Below are positions 44,857-52,910 of a stretch of DNA of 64,000 nucleotides, piece after piece. This stretch comes from JAIQFF01 sp963725615 (GTDB taxonomy: Bacteria > Acidobacteriota > Terriglobia > Terriglobales > Acidobacteriaceae): positions 62,001-126,000 of the forward strand of contig CAVRZO010000003.1 in the NCBI GenBank assembly GCA_963725615.1. The letters are read 5' to 3'. The notes beneath the pieces are model-generated. The model saw nothing but the letters and a program-made list of their open reading frames with translations, searched no databases and was not told where the DNA came from. Every line of letters begins with the position of its first letter. Position 1 is the first letter of the stretch. A program made the position numbers and the translations under genes.

Positions 44857-45528
44857 TCAGTCCTGCAGCATGTAGCCCTGGCCGCGCAGGGTGCGGATCA
44901 GTTGGCGCGACGAGCCCTCATTCAGTTTGCGCCGCAGCCCCGAGATATAGACTTCAATCACGTTGCTGAATTTTTCCCAGTTGTAATCGTAGAGATGCTC
45001 CAGCAGCTCCGTCTTCGAAACTACGGCGCGAGGACGGTGCGCCAGATACTCGAGTACGCGATATTCCATGGCGGTCAGCGTGATGGCCTTGCCGCCGCGC
45101 TGCACCGTGCGGTTGACCGTATTCAGCTCGAGATCGCCGATGACGATAACCGGGGAAGGCTGGCCCTTGCCGCGCCGGATCAGGGCCTTGGTGCGCGCCA
45201 GCAGTTCACCCAGGTCAAATGGTTTGGTCAGGTAGTCGTCCGCTCCGGCGTTGAGCAAGGCGATGACGGATTCCTTGTCGTCACGGGCGGTCAGCACCAG
45301 CACCGGAGTGTGCTGTCCGGATTGGCGAATCCTGCCCAGCAATTCCATTCCGTCCAGCTTGGGCAGCATGAGGTCGAGCAGCACCACGTCGTAGGCGTTC
45401 GATTCGGCCAGAAAGAGTCCCTCCTGGCCGTCGGAGGCAACATCCACGGCGTAGCCCGCGCTCTCCCGCAAACTGCGGGCAACGTTGTCGGCCAACCGGA
45501 CTTCGTCTTCCACCACCAAAACGCGCAC
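44857..45528 (-). CDS. OmpR/PhoB-family response regulator
   Basis: A 223-residue regulator starting at GTG with AGGAGA six bases upstream. The receiver domain has the acidic pair VVEDE near residue 7, the phosphorylated Asp in VVLLDLMLPKLDG (residue about 52) and the Lys in YLTKPFDLGELLAR (about 102). The C-terminal winged helix contains TAMEYRVLEYLAHRPRAVVS and VIEVYISGLRRKL. It is the first gene of a five-gene minus-strand set (regulator, kinase, TolC, adaptor, RND pump) and probably activates it. Confidence 0.95.
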   Translation of the reverse strand: MRVLVVEDEVRLADNVARSLRESAGYAVDVASDGQEGLFLAESNAYDVVLLDLMLPKLDGMELLGRIRQSGQHTPVLVLTARDDKESVIALLNAGADDYLTKPFDLGELLARTKALIRRGKGQPSPVIVIGDLELNTVNRTVQRGGKAITLTAMEYRVLEYLAHRPRAVVSKTELLEHLYDYNWEKFSNVIEVYISGLRRKLNEGSSRQLIRTLRGQGYMLQD

Positions 45529-45709
45529 AGGGATATCTCCTGCAGGCGATTCTATCCGTGATCAGGCCTGTTTTGGGACGCGCGTTCCCGGTTCAGGCGG
45601 GACAGGCAAGTCCGCGGCCTATAGGGCATAGACCAAAATGCGGCATTCACAGGGCTTTGTCCCTTGGTGTAACGAGGCGAAGCTTTGGCGAATAAGTTGC
45701 TTCTCATAC

Positions 45710-45721
45710 TTGCGATCGCAA
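45710..45721. promoter_or_regulatory. Palindrome upstream of the interrupted HTH gene
   Basis: TTGCGATCGCAA is a perfect 12-base palindrome 35 bases before the start codon of the interrupted type A HTH gene. The position suits an operator, but GCGATCGC also occurs as an over-represented chromosomal octamer in some bacteria, so a specific role is uncertain. Confidence 0.35.
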
Positions 45722-45784
45722 CTGCAGCAAAGGGTGGCGATCAGTAAGGAAACGCCATGCTAAGCCTGAATCAGATCAAGATTA

Positions 45785-47208
45785 CATAACACGTACCCGA
45801 CGCAGAGCGGGAAGGGCGTGTCCCAAGGGCTGGCGGGCGTGCGGAAAGCAGCAAGGGAAAATAAGGAGATGAAGTTCACCGCCTTGCTCCACCATCTGAC
45901 CGTCGATCTGCTGCGGGAAAGCTTTTACTCCCTCAAGAGGAAGGCCGCACCCGGAGTGGACGGTGTCACCTGGCAGGAGTATGAAGACGGGCTAGAGGAT
46001 CGATTGACCGATCTTCATGGCCGAGTTCATCGCGGAGCCTATCGAGCGACGCCATCGAGAAGAGTGTACATAGAGAAAGCAGATGGACGGCAACGTCCAC
46101 TAGCGGTCCCGGCTATCGAAGACAAACTTGTCCAACAGGCCGTGGTTACCATCCTCAACCAGATCTACGAGGAAGACTTTCTCGGCTTTTCCTATGGGTT
46201 TCGCCCGGGGCGCAGCCAGCATCAAGCACTGGATGCGTTGTCGTACGCGCTCCTGAAGAAGAAGGTGAACTACGTTCTGGATGCCGACATCCGAGGATTT
46301 TTCGATAACCTCGACAAGAGTTGGCTGGTCCAGTTCGTGGAGCATCGCGTCGCTGACGCCCGCATCCTACGGTTGATCCAGAAATGGCTCAACGCTGGGG
46401 TGATGGAGGAAGGCGAATGGTCGAACACGAAGACAGGTAGTCCGCAAGGTTCGGTGATTTCACCGCTTCTCGCGAATATCTACTTGCACTACGCTTTCGA
46501 TCTCTGGGTGAACGTGTGGCGCAAGAAATGGGCACACGGCGAGGTGGCTGTCATCCGCTATGCGGATGATGTCATCTTGGGATTTCAGCACCAAACGGAC
46601 GCAGATCGTTTCTTGGAGAACTTACGGGAGCGGCTGGAGATGTTTGGACTGGAACTGCACCCAGATAAGACGCGCCGGATCGAGTTCGGTAGATTTGCTG
46701 AACAGAACCGGAAACGCAGAGGAGAAAGGAAACCCGACACGTTCGATTTCCTCGGCTTCACGCACATCAGCGGGAAGAACAGGTTAGGGCGGTTCGCAGT
46801 GAGGCGCAAGACGATCCGCAAACGCATGGGGGCGAAGCTGCGGGAGATTAAGCAGCAACTCCGTGAGCGAATGCATGATCCCGTGCGCCAAACCGGACAA
46901 TGGCTCAAATCGGTCGTGCAAGGCCACTTCAACTACTATGCGGTACCGGGGAACCTCGACAGCCTCGGCATATTCCGGGAACGAGCGATTGGGCATTGGT
47001 GGCAAACACTTCGCCGCCGCAGCCAGAAACGCCCGATCTCCTGGAAGCGTACCCTTGCCCTGGCTAACCGATGGCTTCCTCAACCGCGCGTGCTTCATCC
47101 ATATCCTGCTGTTCGCTTTGCCGCCAGTCATCCGAGATAAGAACCGGATGCGCTAATCAGCGCCCGTCCGGGTCCGCGCGGGGGGCAGTCAGCGATGACT
47201 GTCCCTAC
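45785..47208 (+). mobile_element. 5'-truncated group II intron remnant
   Basis: About 1.42 kb. It contains a reverse transcriptase gene and, at 47141-47174, a domain V-like hairpin (GAACCGGATGCGC, AATC loop region, GCGCCCGTCCGGGTC) followed by a domain VI-like hairpin GGGGCAGTCA/TGACTGTCCC ending TAC at 47208. The usual ribozyme domains I-III, several hundred bases before the protein gene, are missing: homology starts inside the N-terminal coding part. The conserved AGC triad at the base of domain V reads AAC here. It is therefore most likely immobile and unable to splice. Confidence 0.72.
45818..47140 (+). CDS. Group II intron reverse transcriptase/maturase, truncated
   Basis: About 440 residues. 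RT blocks are intact: APGVDGVTWQEYEDGL (RT0-1), KADGRQRPLAVPAIEDKLVQ (RT2), FSYGFRPGRSQHQALDAL (RT2a-3), LDADIRGFFDNLD, SPQGSVISPLLANIYL (RT4) and the catalytic RYADDVILGF (RT5), then DFLGFTHISGK and the maturase region. No HNH endonuclease domain is present. The normal N-terminal 70-80 residues are missing; in-frame sequence continues only to about 45770 without an ATG, so GTG 45818 is a stopgap start. The C-terminus ends at HPR, where relatives continue with Trp-Glu-Pro into domain V. Confidence 0.85.
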   Translation: MSQGLAGVRKAARENKEMKFTALLHHLTVDLLRESFYSLKRKAAPGVDGVTWQEYEDGLEDRLTDLHGRVHRGAYRATPSRRVYIEKADGRQRPLAVPAIEDKLVQQAVVTILNQIYEEDFLGFSYGFRPGRSQHQALDALSYALLKKKVNYVLDADIRGFFDNLDKSWLVQFVEHRVADARILRLIQKWLNAGVMEEGEWSNTKTGSPQGSVISPLLANIYLHYAFDLWVNVWRKKWAHGEVAVIRYADDVILGFQHQTDADRFLENLRERLEMFGLELHPDKTRRIEFGRFAEQNRKRRGERKPDTFDFLGFTHISGKNRLGRFAVRRKTIRKRMGAKLREIKQQLRERMHDPVRQTGQWLKSVVQGHFNYYAVPGNLDSLGIFRERAIGHWWQTLRRRSQKRPISWKRTLALANRWLPQPRVLHPYPAVRFAASHPR

Positions 47209-47405
47209 CGCGATCCGCGCGATGAGCAGGTCTTGCAGTTGCTGATGCAGGGCTGCAGCAACAAGGAGATCGCAGCCCAGCTGAACATCAGTCCCCGGAC
47301 GGTGAAACAGCATCTGCGAACCCTTTTTCTGCGGGCGGGCATCCGGGACGGCAGAAAACGGGTCAAGCTGGCGACTGCCATGTTCGCAAAGGAGCAAATC
47401 AAATC

Positions 47406-47669
47406 ATGCAACCCCGTGAGCGGCTAACCGCAAAAGAGCTGCAAGTCGCGGCCCTGGTCTGGGAAGGTCAGACCAACCGCGAAATTGCAAAGGCCATTGG
47501 CACCACTGAACAGGTCGTGAAGAACTACCTGCGCAACACCTTCGACAAACTCGGCGTATGGAGCCGCCTGGAGCTGGCCATCTATGTTGCCCGGCACGGC
47601 GGCGAGCGCTGGCGGGAAGAACTTGGGATGCGGGCGGTTGATGTTTTATCTGGGACGATTGCTTCCTGA
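47406..47669 (+). CDS. Small LuxR/GerE-type HTH protein, type B (locus 2)
   Basis: An 87-residue isolated GerE helix-turn-helix: LTAKELQVAALVWEGQTNRE, AIGTTEQVVKNYLRNTFDKL and WSRLELAIYVARHGG. AAGGAG precedes the ATG by ten bases, and the start overlaps the end of the type A frame by 22 bases. About half its residues equal the type B protein at 33685-33918. No sensor or receiver domain. It may still be expressed from a promoter upstream of or within the intron remnant. Confidence 0.8.
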   Translation: MQPRERLTAKELQVAALVWEGQTNREIAKAIGTTEQVVKNYLRNTFDKLGVWSRLELAIYVARHGGERWREELGMRAVDVLSGTIAS

Positions 47670-48127
47670 CTGGATTCAATGATGGCAGGGAGGGTGGCAA
47701 GGGTGGGAGGCAATAGCGTTACGCCAATTCTGGTTTATTTCTCACTCGCTCAGGCCTGGCAGTATCGCTGAGTCGACACCTGCCCTCTTTTCGCAAAGAA
47801 CGGGAAAAGAGGGTGGGGCACAATTCTGCTCGTGGTTTGGTCCTGGAAGGTCCCAGCCACCTCTCTTTGGTCTCGCAGGACGGTTTCGCAGTGCCTGAGC
47901 TGCCGTGGAGGCCGAGGACATCGCGGGAAAAAGACTGCAAAACCTTGCATTTTGCCCTCTGGCCGTCTTTTGTGGTTTCCCGTAAGTACTTGATGATTAA
48001 TAACCTATACCTTGCTTCTCAACGGTGCAATCCCGGCAGTTCAATTGCAATCGTCGAGGTGGGGCGTGATCCCAGGATCGTCCGGCGCTTTCCCCTAAGC
48101 CAGCCAAAAGTCCGACCCCTCGAGGAA
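47670..48127. other. Intergenic region with one hairpin repeat
   Basis: About 460 bases. A palindrome at 47783-47813 has arms CCCTCTTTTC and GAAAAGAGGG around GCAAAGAACGG. The remainder is not coding as far as I can see: an open frame crosses it, but it reads through the hairpin and has no family likeness until 48128. Confidence 0.55.
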
Positions 48128-48130
48128 ATG

Positions 48131-48544
48131 ATGGCGTACAAGGAAACGTTTTGGATGGCTTGCGACTCTACCGAGCAAATGCGGGCCGAGTATGGTCCCT
48201 TTCACACTCGCGCCGAAGCCGAACACGAAGCCAGAAAATTGGCGTTCGGCTACTTGCTGCGCTACGAGCACATCATTGGCGACAACGAAGACATCCAGGA
48301 AGTACGCTGCATCTTTGTCGAACTGCCTCCCGGACCGGTGGCCGTTCCGGCTCGCTTGATCCGAAAGCTTCACACACGCTGCGCCACCTGTGGCGAAACC
48401 GCGATTCATGATGAAGCCTGGCAGGCTGAAGTATGGGCCGATATCCACGAGTTTGAGCATACCCGCCACCGGGTTCGTCTCTTCGAGCAAACCCGGGCGG
48501 ATGGCCTGAAAGAAATTGCCGACTGGCGCGACACCTGCGCCTGA
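48131..48544 (+). CDS. Small protein with CxxC motif, unknown function
   Basis: A 137-residue protein beginning MAYKETFWMACDSTEQMRAE. The start is chosen because the preceding GAGGA fits and because sequence before it is non-coding; ATG 48128 is equally possible. A possible metal site is CATCGETAIHDEAW near residue 96, with histidines at HEFEHTRHR. The protein is acidic, soluble and has no signal peptide. Not recognised. The neighbours (HTH pair upstream, small membrane protein downstream) give no functional hint. Confidence 0.6.
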   Translation: MAYKETFWMACDSTEQMRAEYGPFHTRAEAEHEARKLAFGYLLRYEHIIGDNEDIQEVRCIFVELPPGPVAVPARLIRKLHTRCATCGETAIHDEAWQAEVWADIHEFEHTRHRVRLFEQTRADGLKEIADWRDTCA

Positions 48545-48552
48545 ACCCAGGT

Positions 48553-48622
48553 CAAGGTTTCAAAGTTTCAAAGCGTCATCCTTGAAACTTTGAGACCCGA
48601 AACCTTGAAACCTTGAAACCTT
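48553..48622. repeat. AT-rich inverted repeat built of GTTTCAA units
   Basis: CAAGGTTTCAAAGTTTCAAAG on the left is matched by CTTTGAGACCCGAAACCTTG and two further GAAACCTTG units on the right. The tandem units allow several pairings. It lies between two short genes. A single small cluster, no spacers of constant length, so not a CRISPR array. Confidence 0.75.
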
Positions 48623-48717
48623 GTTCCCACAACCTGCCCACCAGGTGAACGGTAAGTGTTTTTTTGCTAATCTGTTGCCGTGGCTTCGGCTGGCGACGGA
48701 CTCTTCCGGAAAAAATC

Positions 48718-49155
48718 ATGATGCTGTTCATCTCTGTCCTTCTGGCGCTCATTCCACTACTGGGCATTGCGTGGATCGTGCTCTATGGCTCCGTAACGAC
48801 CGTGGACGGGCTGTTCATGTCTCTGATCCTGGCTGCAATGTCGGGCATCGTGGGTTTGAATGTTCTTATCGAGCTGAAGAAGAAACGTTCAGGCGGGCAA
48901 AGCTTTGCGACGGCAACCGCGACGACCTCGGGCGGGCTCAGGCAGCGGGGCAAAGTGGAGAGCGTCCAGTTTTATGAGTCCGGCGTCGGCCAACCCAACA
49001 AATCTGTCGTGACCCTGTCCGACGGCGGCACCGTGTCGAACCTGCTGGTATTCGAGGGAGACATGCGGAACGCCCTTCCCGTCGGCCAGAAGGTCGACGT
49101 CACGTTCCGCAAGGAAAGTGGACACAACGTGCTGGTTGATGTCGACTACGCTTGA
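48718..49155 (+). CDS. Small membrane protein with soluble beta domain
   Basis: A 145-residue protein starting at ATG 48718 (second ATG three bases later). Two hydrophobic helices at residues about 2-24 and 33-53 are followed by a basic KKKRS segment and a cytoplasmic-type domain rich in beta strands (RGKVESVQFYESGVG, VTLSDGGTVSNLLVF, GQKVDVTFRKESG). The pattern resembles small OB- or SH3-like domains, but no family is recognised. The frame is open 18 codons further upstream without a good start. Confidence 0.65.
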   Translation: MMLFISVLLALIPLLGIAWIVLYGSVTTVDGLFMSLILAAMSGIVGLNVLIELKKKRSGGQSFATATATTSGGLRQRGKVESVQFYESGVGQPNKSVVTLSDGGTVSNLLVFEGDMRNALPVGQKVDVTFRKESGHNVLVDVDYA

Positions 49156-49165
49156 TTGGTCTGTG

Positions 49166-49265
49166 TGGCGCGGGCGCCCCGCCCGCGAAGGCAGCTTCAC
49201 TGTCCGATGGGTTTCCGGAGTGGGCGAGACGCCCACCCGACAGCCGGCGGGACGCCGGCGCTACG
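49166..49265. repeat. Multi-hairpin GC-rich repeat
   Basis: Contains GCGGGCGCCCCGCCCGC, TGGGCGAGACGCCCA and GCCGGCGGGACGCCGGC in series, ending GCGCTACGA like the repeat at 1353-1402. Occupies the gap before the GGDEF gene. Confidence 0.72.
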
Positions 49266-49396
49266 AAGTTCGAAATCCAGATTACCAACGTAACTGTAGA
49301 AAAGCTTTTTCCCACCCTTTCCCCGCCTCGACTGCAGTACAAATTCTAAGGACGAGTGTTCCAAACCCGGGAAACTCGTGCGCCCAAGGAGGGGGA

Positions 49397-50221
49397 ATGC
49401 CGCAATCCGCTGAAGACCGTGCGACCCCGCCTTCCATGCTGGTGCGCGCGGACGAGATCCAGCAACAGATTCAGCAGCTTTCCGGGCGCGATCTTCAGCT
49501 TTGGTCTATTGGAATCCTGGTCATCCTGGTCCTGACCTCGGGCCTGCTGGCGTTACTGGTTCCGAACCTGGTTTGGACACAGCGAATGGTCCACGTCGAA
49601 CATTCCTATCTGCCGCAACTTTTTTTCGGACTGATATCCCTGATCCTGCTTTTCAATATCTACCTGTTGTCGCAGAAAAAAACCCTGAACAACACCCGGC
49701 TGGCCTTGATTCGTGAACTGGTTCTGAACGAGCGGCTGGAAAGCCTGTCTCTGATTGACCCGCTTACCCAGCTCCTGAACCGCCGGGCTTTGAATGAGCT
49801 GGTCCCGCGCGAAGTGGCGCGTGCCAACCGGGTAGGCAGCAGCCTGACTTTCATGGCGATCGACTTGAACGGGTTCAGCGACCTAAGCTCCAAGTACGGA
49901 GCGCTCGAAGGAGACAAGGTCCTGGTCGAATTCGCCAGGATATTGAAAACCGTCTTTCGCGGCGCTGACTTGGCATTTCGTCAGAGTGGAGACCAGTTCC
50001 TGATCATGATGCCGGACACCACGGAAGAGCAAGCCGATTTTCCCGTGCAGCGCATCCTCCGGGAAGTGGACCAGTGGAACCTGGCCAGCAAGAAAGACTA
50101 CGAAGTCTCGTTCAGCTGGGCCCTGGCGCCCTATGTCACCGGATCCGACGCCGATGATGTCCTGCGCACCGTCGATCGCAAGATGTATTCCAAGAAACAC
50201 AACCTGGTGCCGGTGTTCTGA
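49397..50221 (+). CDS. Membrane protein with degenerate GGDEF domain
   Basis: A 274-residue protein. ATG 49397 has a strong AGGAGGGGG site. Two transmembrane helices (LWSIGILVILVLTSGLLALL and LPQLFFGLISLILLFNIYLL) precede a GGDEF domain starting at DPLTQLLNRRALNEL (residue about 120). The signature loop reads QSGDQF instead of GGDEF/GGEEF: the metal-binding Asp is kept but the first Gly and the Glu are replaced. It could be a weak diguanylate cyclase, a GTP-binding receptor or a c-di-GMP effector. There is no EAL domain. The PilZ gene at 59345 shows that c-di-GMP signalling exists in the organism. Confidence 0.85.
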   Translation: MPQSAEDRATPPSMLVRADEIQQQIQQLSGRDLQLWSIGILVILVLTSGLLALLVPNLVWTQRMVHVEHSYLPQLFFGLISLILLFNIYLLSQKKTLNNTRLALIRELVLNERLESLSLIDPLTQLLNRRALNELVPREVARANRVGSSLTFMAIDLNGFSDLSSKYGALEGDKVLVEFARILKTVFRGADLAFRQSGDQFLIMMPDTTEEQADFPVQRILREVDQWNLASKKDYEVSFSWALAPYVTGSDADDVLRTVDRKMYSKKHNLVPVF

Positions 50222-50286
50222 GAGTGCCTTAGCGGAAACTTGGATTTGTGCCTCAGCTTGCGCTACCATCCTGCGGGAGTCCTGTT

Positions 50287-52137
50287 GTGCGCTCTCACCT
50301 TCGATGGCTTCTCCGCTTGGTTGTTATTCGTGCGCTCGCCCTGAGCGCGTTCTCCGTTGCGTTCGCCGGCGATGCTCAGTGGATTGAGGTCAAGTCGCCA
50401 CATTTTTCCGTCGTGACCGATGCCGGCGAAAAACGCGGACGAGAGACGGCTATGCGCTTCGAGCAGATGCGGGCCGTCTTCGGTGCCCTGTTGACGAAGG
50501 CGAACGTCAATATTCCCGTGCCGCTGCAGATTGTTGCCTTCCGCAATTCCAAGGAGCTTAGGCAAGTTGCGCCCCTGTGGAACGGAAAGCCGGTGCAGCT
50601 GAACGGGCTGTTCCAGGGCGGAGAAGACCGCAGTTTCATCATGCTCGACATGTCGACTGAGAATCCCTGGGTTGTGGTCTTCCACGAATACGCTCACCAA
50701 CTCATGAACGGCGTGCTCACCGCGAGAGTGGACCCGTGGTTTGAAGAAGGGTTTGCCGAGTACTTCTCCAGCATCGAGCTCGACAGCAAAGAGGCCCGAG
50801 TGGGCAAGGTCCCGGACTATGAGTACCTGGTGCTGCAACAGAACAGCATGATGAAAGTCAGCGATCTTTTCCGGGTGCGGCAGAATTCTCCGACATACAA
50901 CGAGAGCGGAAGCCATCGCACTGTCTTCTACGCCGAATCAGGCATTGTGGTGCATTATCTCTATGACAACAGCCTGATTCCCCGGCTGTCTCAATATTTC
51001 ATGTTGAAGCTCGATAAGAATGTTCCGGTCGAAGAGGCCATTCAGCAGAGTCTGGGAATGAGCGCTGCCGATTTCGACAAGGTCTTGCGCAACTACGTGA
51101 GTAGCGGACACTATAAGTACTTTCCGATGTCCACGCCTGCAAACATTGTCAGCAGTGAGTATGTGGCGCGGCCGCTTGACCCGGTTGATAGCAGTGCTTT
51201 GTTGGCCGATATTCATTTGCACTCGCCGGATTATCACGAGCAGGCGATCGCGGAATTTCAGGAGATTCTGAAGGCAAATCCCGATAACGCGGCGGCTTGC
51301 CGCGGTCTGGGATATGCCTATCTGCAGCAGAAGGATTCTAGCCAAGCCGCAAAATACTTTAGGCGCGCCGCGCAGGCCGATCCCAATGACCCGCGGGTAC
51401 ATTACTACTCCGCCCTCATGATGAGCCGCGAGGGCGCATTCAGCGACCACTCCAATTTAGCGGAAATGATCAAACACCTCGACACGGCGATTGCACTCGA
51501 TCCAAATTTTGCCGACCCTTACAGTCTGCTGGCGTTTGCCCAGATGTCCGCAGGAGATCCGGCCAAGGGACTCGTGAGCATGCAGAAGGCGGTGTCTTTG
51601 AGTCCCCGAAACGAACGTTACCAGTTCAATCTGGCGGAGATGTATCTGAACAACCGGCAGACGGATCCGGCAATCGCAATCTTGGAAGGGTTAGCCAGGA
51701 CCGGCAGCCCGGAGGTAGCGACGAGAGCCGGCGAAACGCTTCAGCAAGCTTTGCAATTCAAGGCCGCGATGCGCGAACCCGGGGCAGCGGGCCCTGAAGT
51801 TGGGCCGGCAAACCATGCGGAAGAGCCGGTAGGTGCCTCGATAAGAACGGAGAGGAACCCGGAGCCCCAACAGGAAGTGGGCGAGATTACGAATCGAACG
51901 CCGCCCCGCTATCTTAAAGGCACAATCGTCAGCGTCGACTGCTCCTCGCCGCCCGCCGCTACACTGACGGTTATTTCTGGCGGACGGAATTGGAAGATGC
52001 AGGTATCGGACAGCCAACATGTGCTGCTGATCGGGGCGGAATCGTTTTCGTGCGCCTGGAGCAAACAGAAGATCGCGCTAAATTATCGGGAAACAGGTGT
52101 TGGAATGGGGCAGATAGTATCCATCGAGGTTCAGTAA
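50287..52137 (+). CDS. Exported HExxH peptidase-like protein with TPR repeats
   Basis: A protein of 616 residues starting at GTG 50287 with GGGAG seven bases upstream, opening on a signal peptide (LVVIRALALSAFSVAFAG). A gluzincin-like domain has the zinc motif VVFHEYAHQLMNG near residue 138 and the distal Glu in WFEEGFAEYFSS about 20 residues later. A TPR array follows (about residues 320-490: AIAEFQEILKANPDNAAACR, AAKYFRRAAQADPNDPRVHY). A C-terminal beta domain contains GTIVSVDCSSPP and a VISGGRNWKMQV segment. It is probably an extracytoplasmic metalloprotease acting on a partner bound by the TPR; substrate unknown. Confidence 0.82.
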   Translation: MRSHLRWLLRLVVIRALALSAFSVAFAGDAQWIEVKSPHFSVVTDAGEKRGRETAMRFEQMRAVFGALLTKANVNIPVPLQIVAFRNSKELRQVAPLWNGKPVQLNGLFQGGEDRSFIMLDMSTENPWVVVFHEYAHQLMNGVLTARVDPWFEEGFAEYFSSIELDSKEARVGKVPDYEYLVLQQNSMMKVSDLFRVRQNSPTYNESGSHRTVFYAESGIVVHYLYDNSLIPRLSQYFMLKLDKNVPVEEAIQQSLGMSAADFDKVLRNYVSSGHYKYFPMSTPANIVSSEYVARPLDPVDSSALLADIHLHSPDYHEQAIAEFQEILKANPDNAAACRGLGYAYLQQKDSSQAAKYFRRAAQADPNDPRVHYYSALMMSREGAFSDHSNLAEMIKHLDTAIALDPNFADPYSLLAFAQMSAGDPAKGLVSMQKAVSLSPRNERYQFNLAEMYLNNRQTDPAIAILEGLARTGSPEVATRAGETLQQALQFKAAMREPGAAGPEVGPANHAEEPVGASIRTERNPEPQQEVGEITNRTPPRYLKGTIVSVDCSSPPAATLTVISGGRNWKMQVSDSQHVLLIGAESFSCAWSKQKIALNYRETGVGMGQIVSIEVQ

Positions 52138-52154
52138 GTATGGCCGAAACCCCT

Positions 52155-52910
52155 CTAGTCCGACACATTTCGAGTCGGGCGGGACAGGGTTCTTGCAGCC
52201 GGCTCGTCTACCATCCAGATTAATTTGCCGTTGACCGGGCTCACCTTTTGCGACGGCAGGTCCGCGCTGTTGTTTTCCAGCACCTCGTGGAGCGTCGCAG
52301 CTTTGTCGGCTCCACTCAGCACGAAGATCACACATGCCGCGGCATTCAGAACAGGAAAAGTGAAAGTGATGCGGTCGGTGTTGAATTTTGCCACCCAGTT
52401 GGAGATCACGAGACGCTTGGTTTCGTTCAGGCCCTCGGAGCCGGGGAAAAGGGAAGCGGTGTGTCCATCGGGGCCTACGCCCAGGAAGATCAGATCGAAG
52501 CGCGGGAACTCGCCCGCGGACAAGTGAAAAAAATCCTTCAGCGTCTGCTCATATTGCAGGGCCGCCGCGGCTGCATCTTTTTCCTCGGCGTGTATGCGAA
52601 AAACATTTTCCGGACGCACTGGGACCTTGGACAGCAGTGCTTCATTGGCCATGCGGTAGTTGCTCTCTGGCTGGTCGGGAGGAACGTGGCGCTCGTCGCC
52701 CCAGAAAATGCAAATCTTGTCCCACGGGATGTCGGGCTTGGTGGCTAGCAGGGAGTACAGGGTCCGCGGCGTCGAGCCGCCAGAGAGAGCCACGGTGAAT
52801 TTTCCGTGGCCCCGCACCGCCGCGGAGGCTTGCGCCGCGAACTCGGCTGCCGCAGCCTCAAACAAATCGGTAGCAGTCTTCAGAACTCGAATTTCAGGTC
52901 GCGTCGGCAT
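52155..52910 (-). CDS. pgl: 6-phosphogluconolactonase
   Basis: A 251-residue enzyme of the NagB/DevB fold that hydrolyses 6-phosphogluconolactone in the oxidative pentose phosphate pathway. Signatures are ALSGGSTPRTLYSLL near residue 40, IFWGDERHVPPDQPESNYRM near 73 and FDLIFLGVGPDGHTASLFPG near 135. The start ATG at 52910 lies inside the end of the glucokinase gene (17-base overlap), so the two are translationally linked. It is the last gene of the minus-strand sugar-phosphate cluster. Confidence 0.94.
   Translation of the reverse strand: MPTRPEIRVLKTATDLFEAAAAEFAAQASAAVRGHGKFTVALSGGSTPRTLYSLLATKPDIPWDKICIFWGDERHVPPDQPESNYRMANEALLSKVPVRPENVFRIHAEEKDAAAAALQYEQTLKDFFHLSAGEFPRFDLIFLGVGPDGHTASLFPGSEGLNETKRLVISNWVAKFNTDRITFTFPVLNAAACVIFVLSGADKAATLHEVLENNSADLPSQKVSPVNGKLIWMVDEPAARTLSRPTRNVSD

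Larger units (their letters stand above)
45757..47427 (+). pseudogene. Type A HTH gene (locus 2), interrupted by group II intron remnant
   Basis: The 5' exon seems to be ATG 45757 (AAGGA six bases upstream), reading about ten codons MLSLNQIKIT before a stop. The 3' exon resumes at 47209, in frame, as RDPRDEQVLQLLMQGCSNKE and continues through RTVKQHLRTLFLRAGIRDG to a stop at 47427. That part is about half identical to the type A protein at 33476. No start codon exists between the intron end and the HTH, so the HTH cannot be made without splicing, and the intron has lost its 5' domains. The 5' exon boundary is approximate. Confidence 0.68.

Noticed and set aside
47813..48127. N-terminal extension of the small CxxC protein
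   Set aside because: Starts at a palindromic hairpin and lacks protein-like composition until the ATG near 48128.
48553..48622. Tandem GTTTCAA words as a possible CRISPR remnant
   Set aside because: Units are not separated by constant-length spacers, form an inverted repeat, and no cas gene is in the window.
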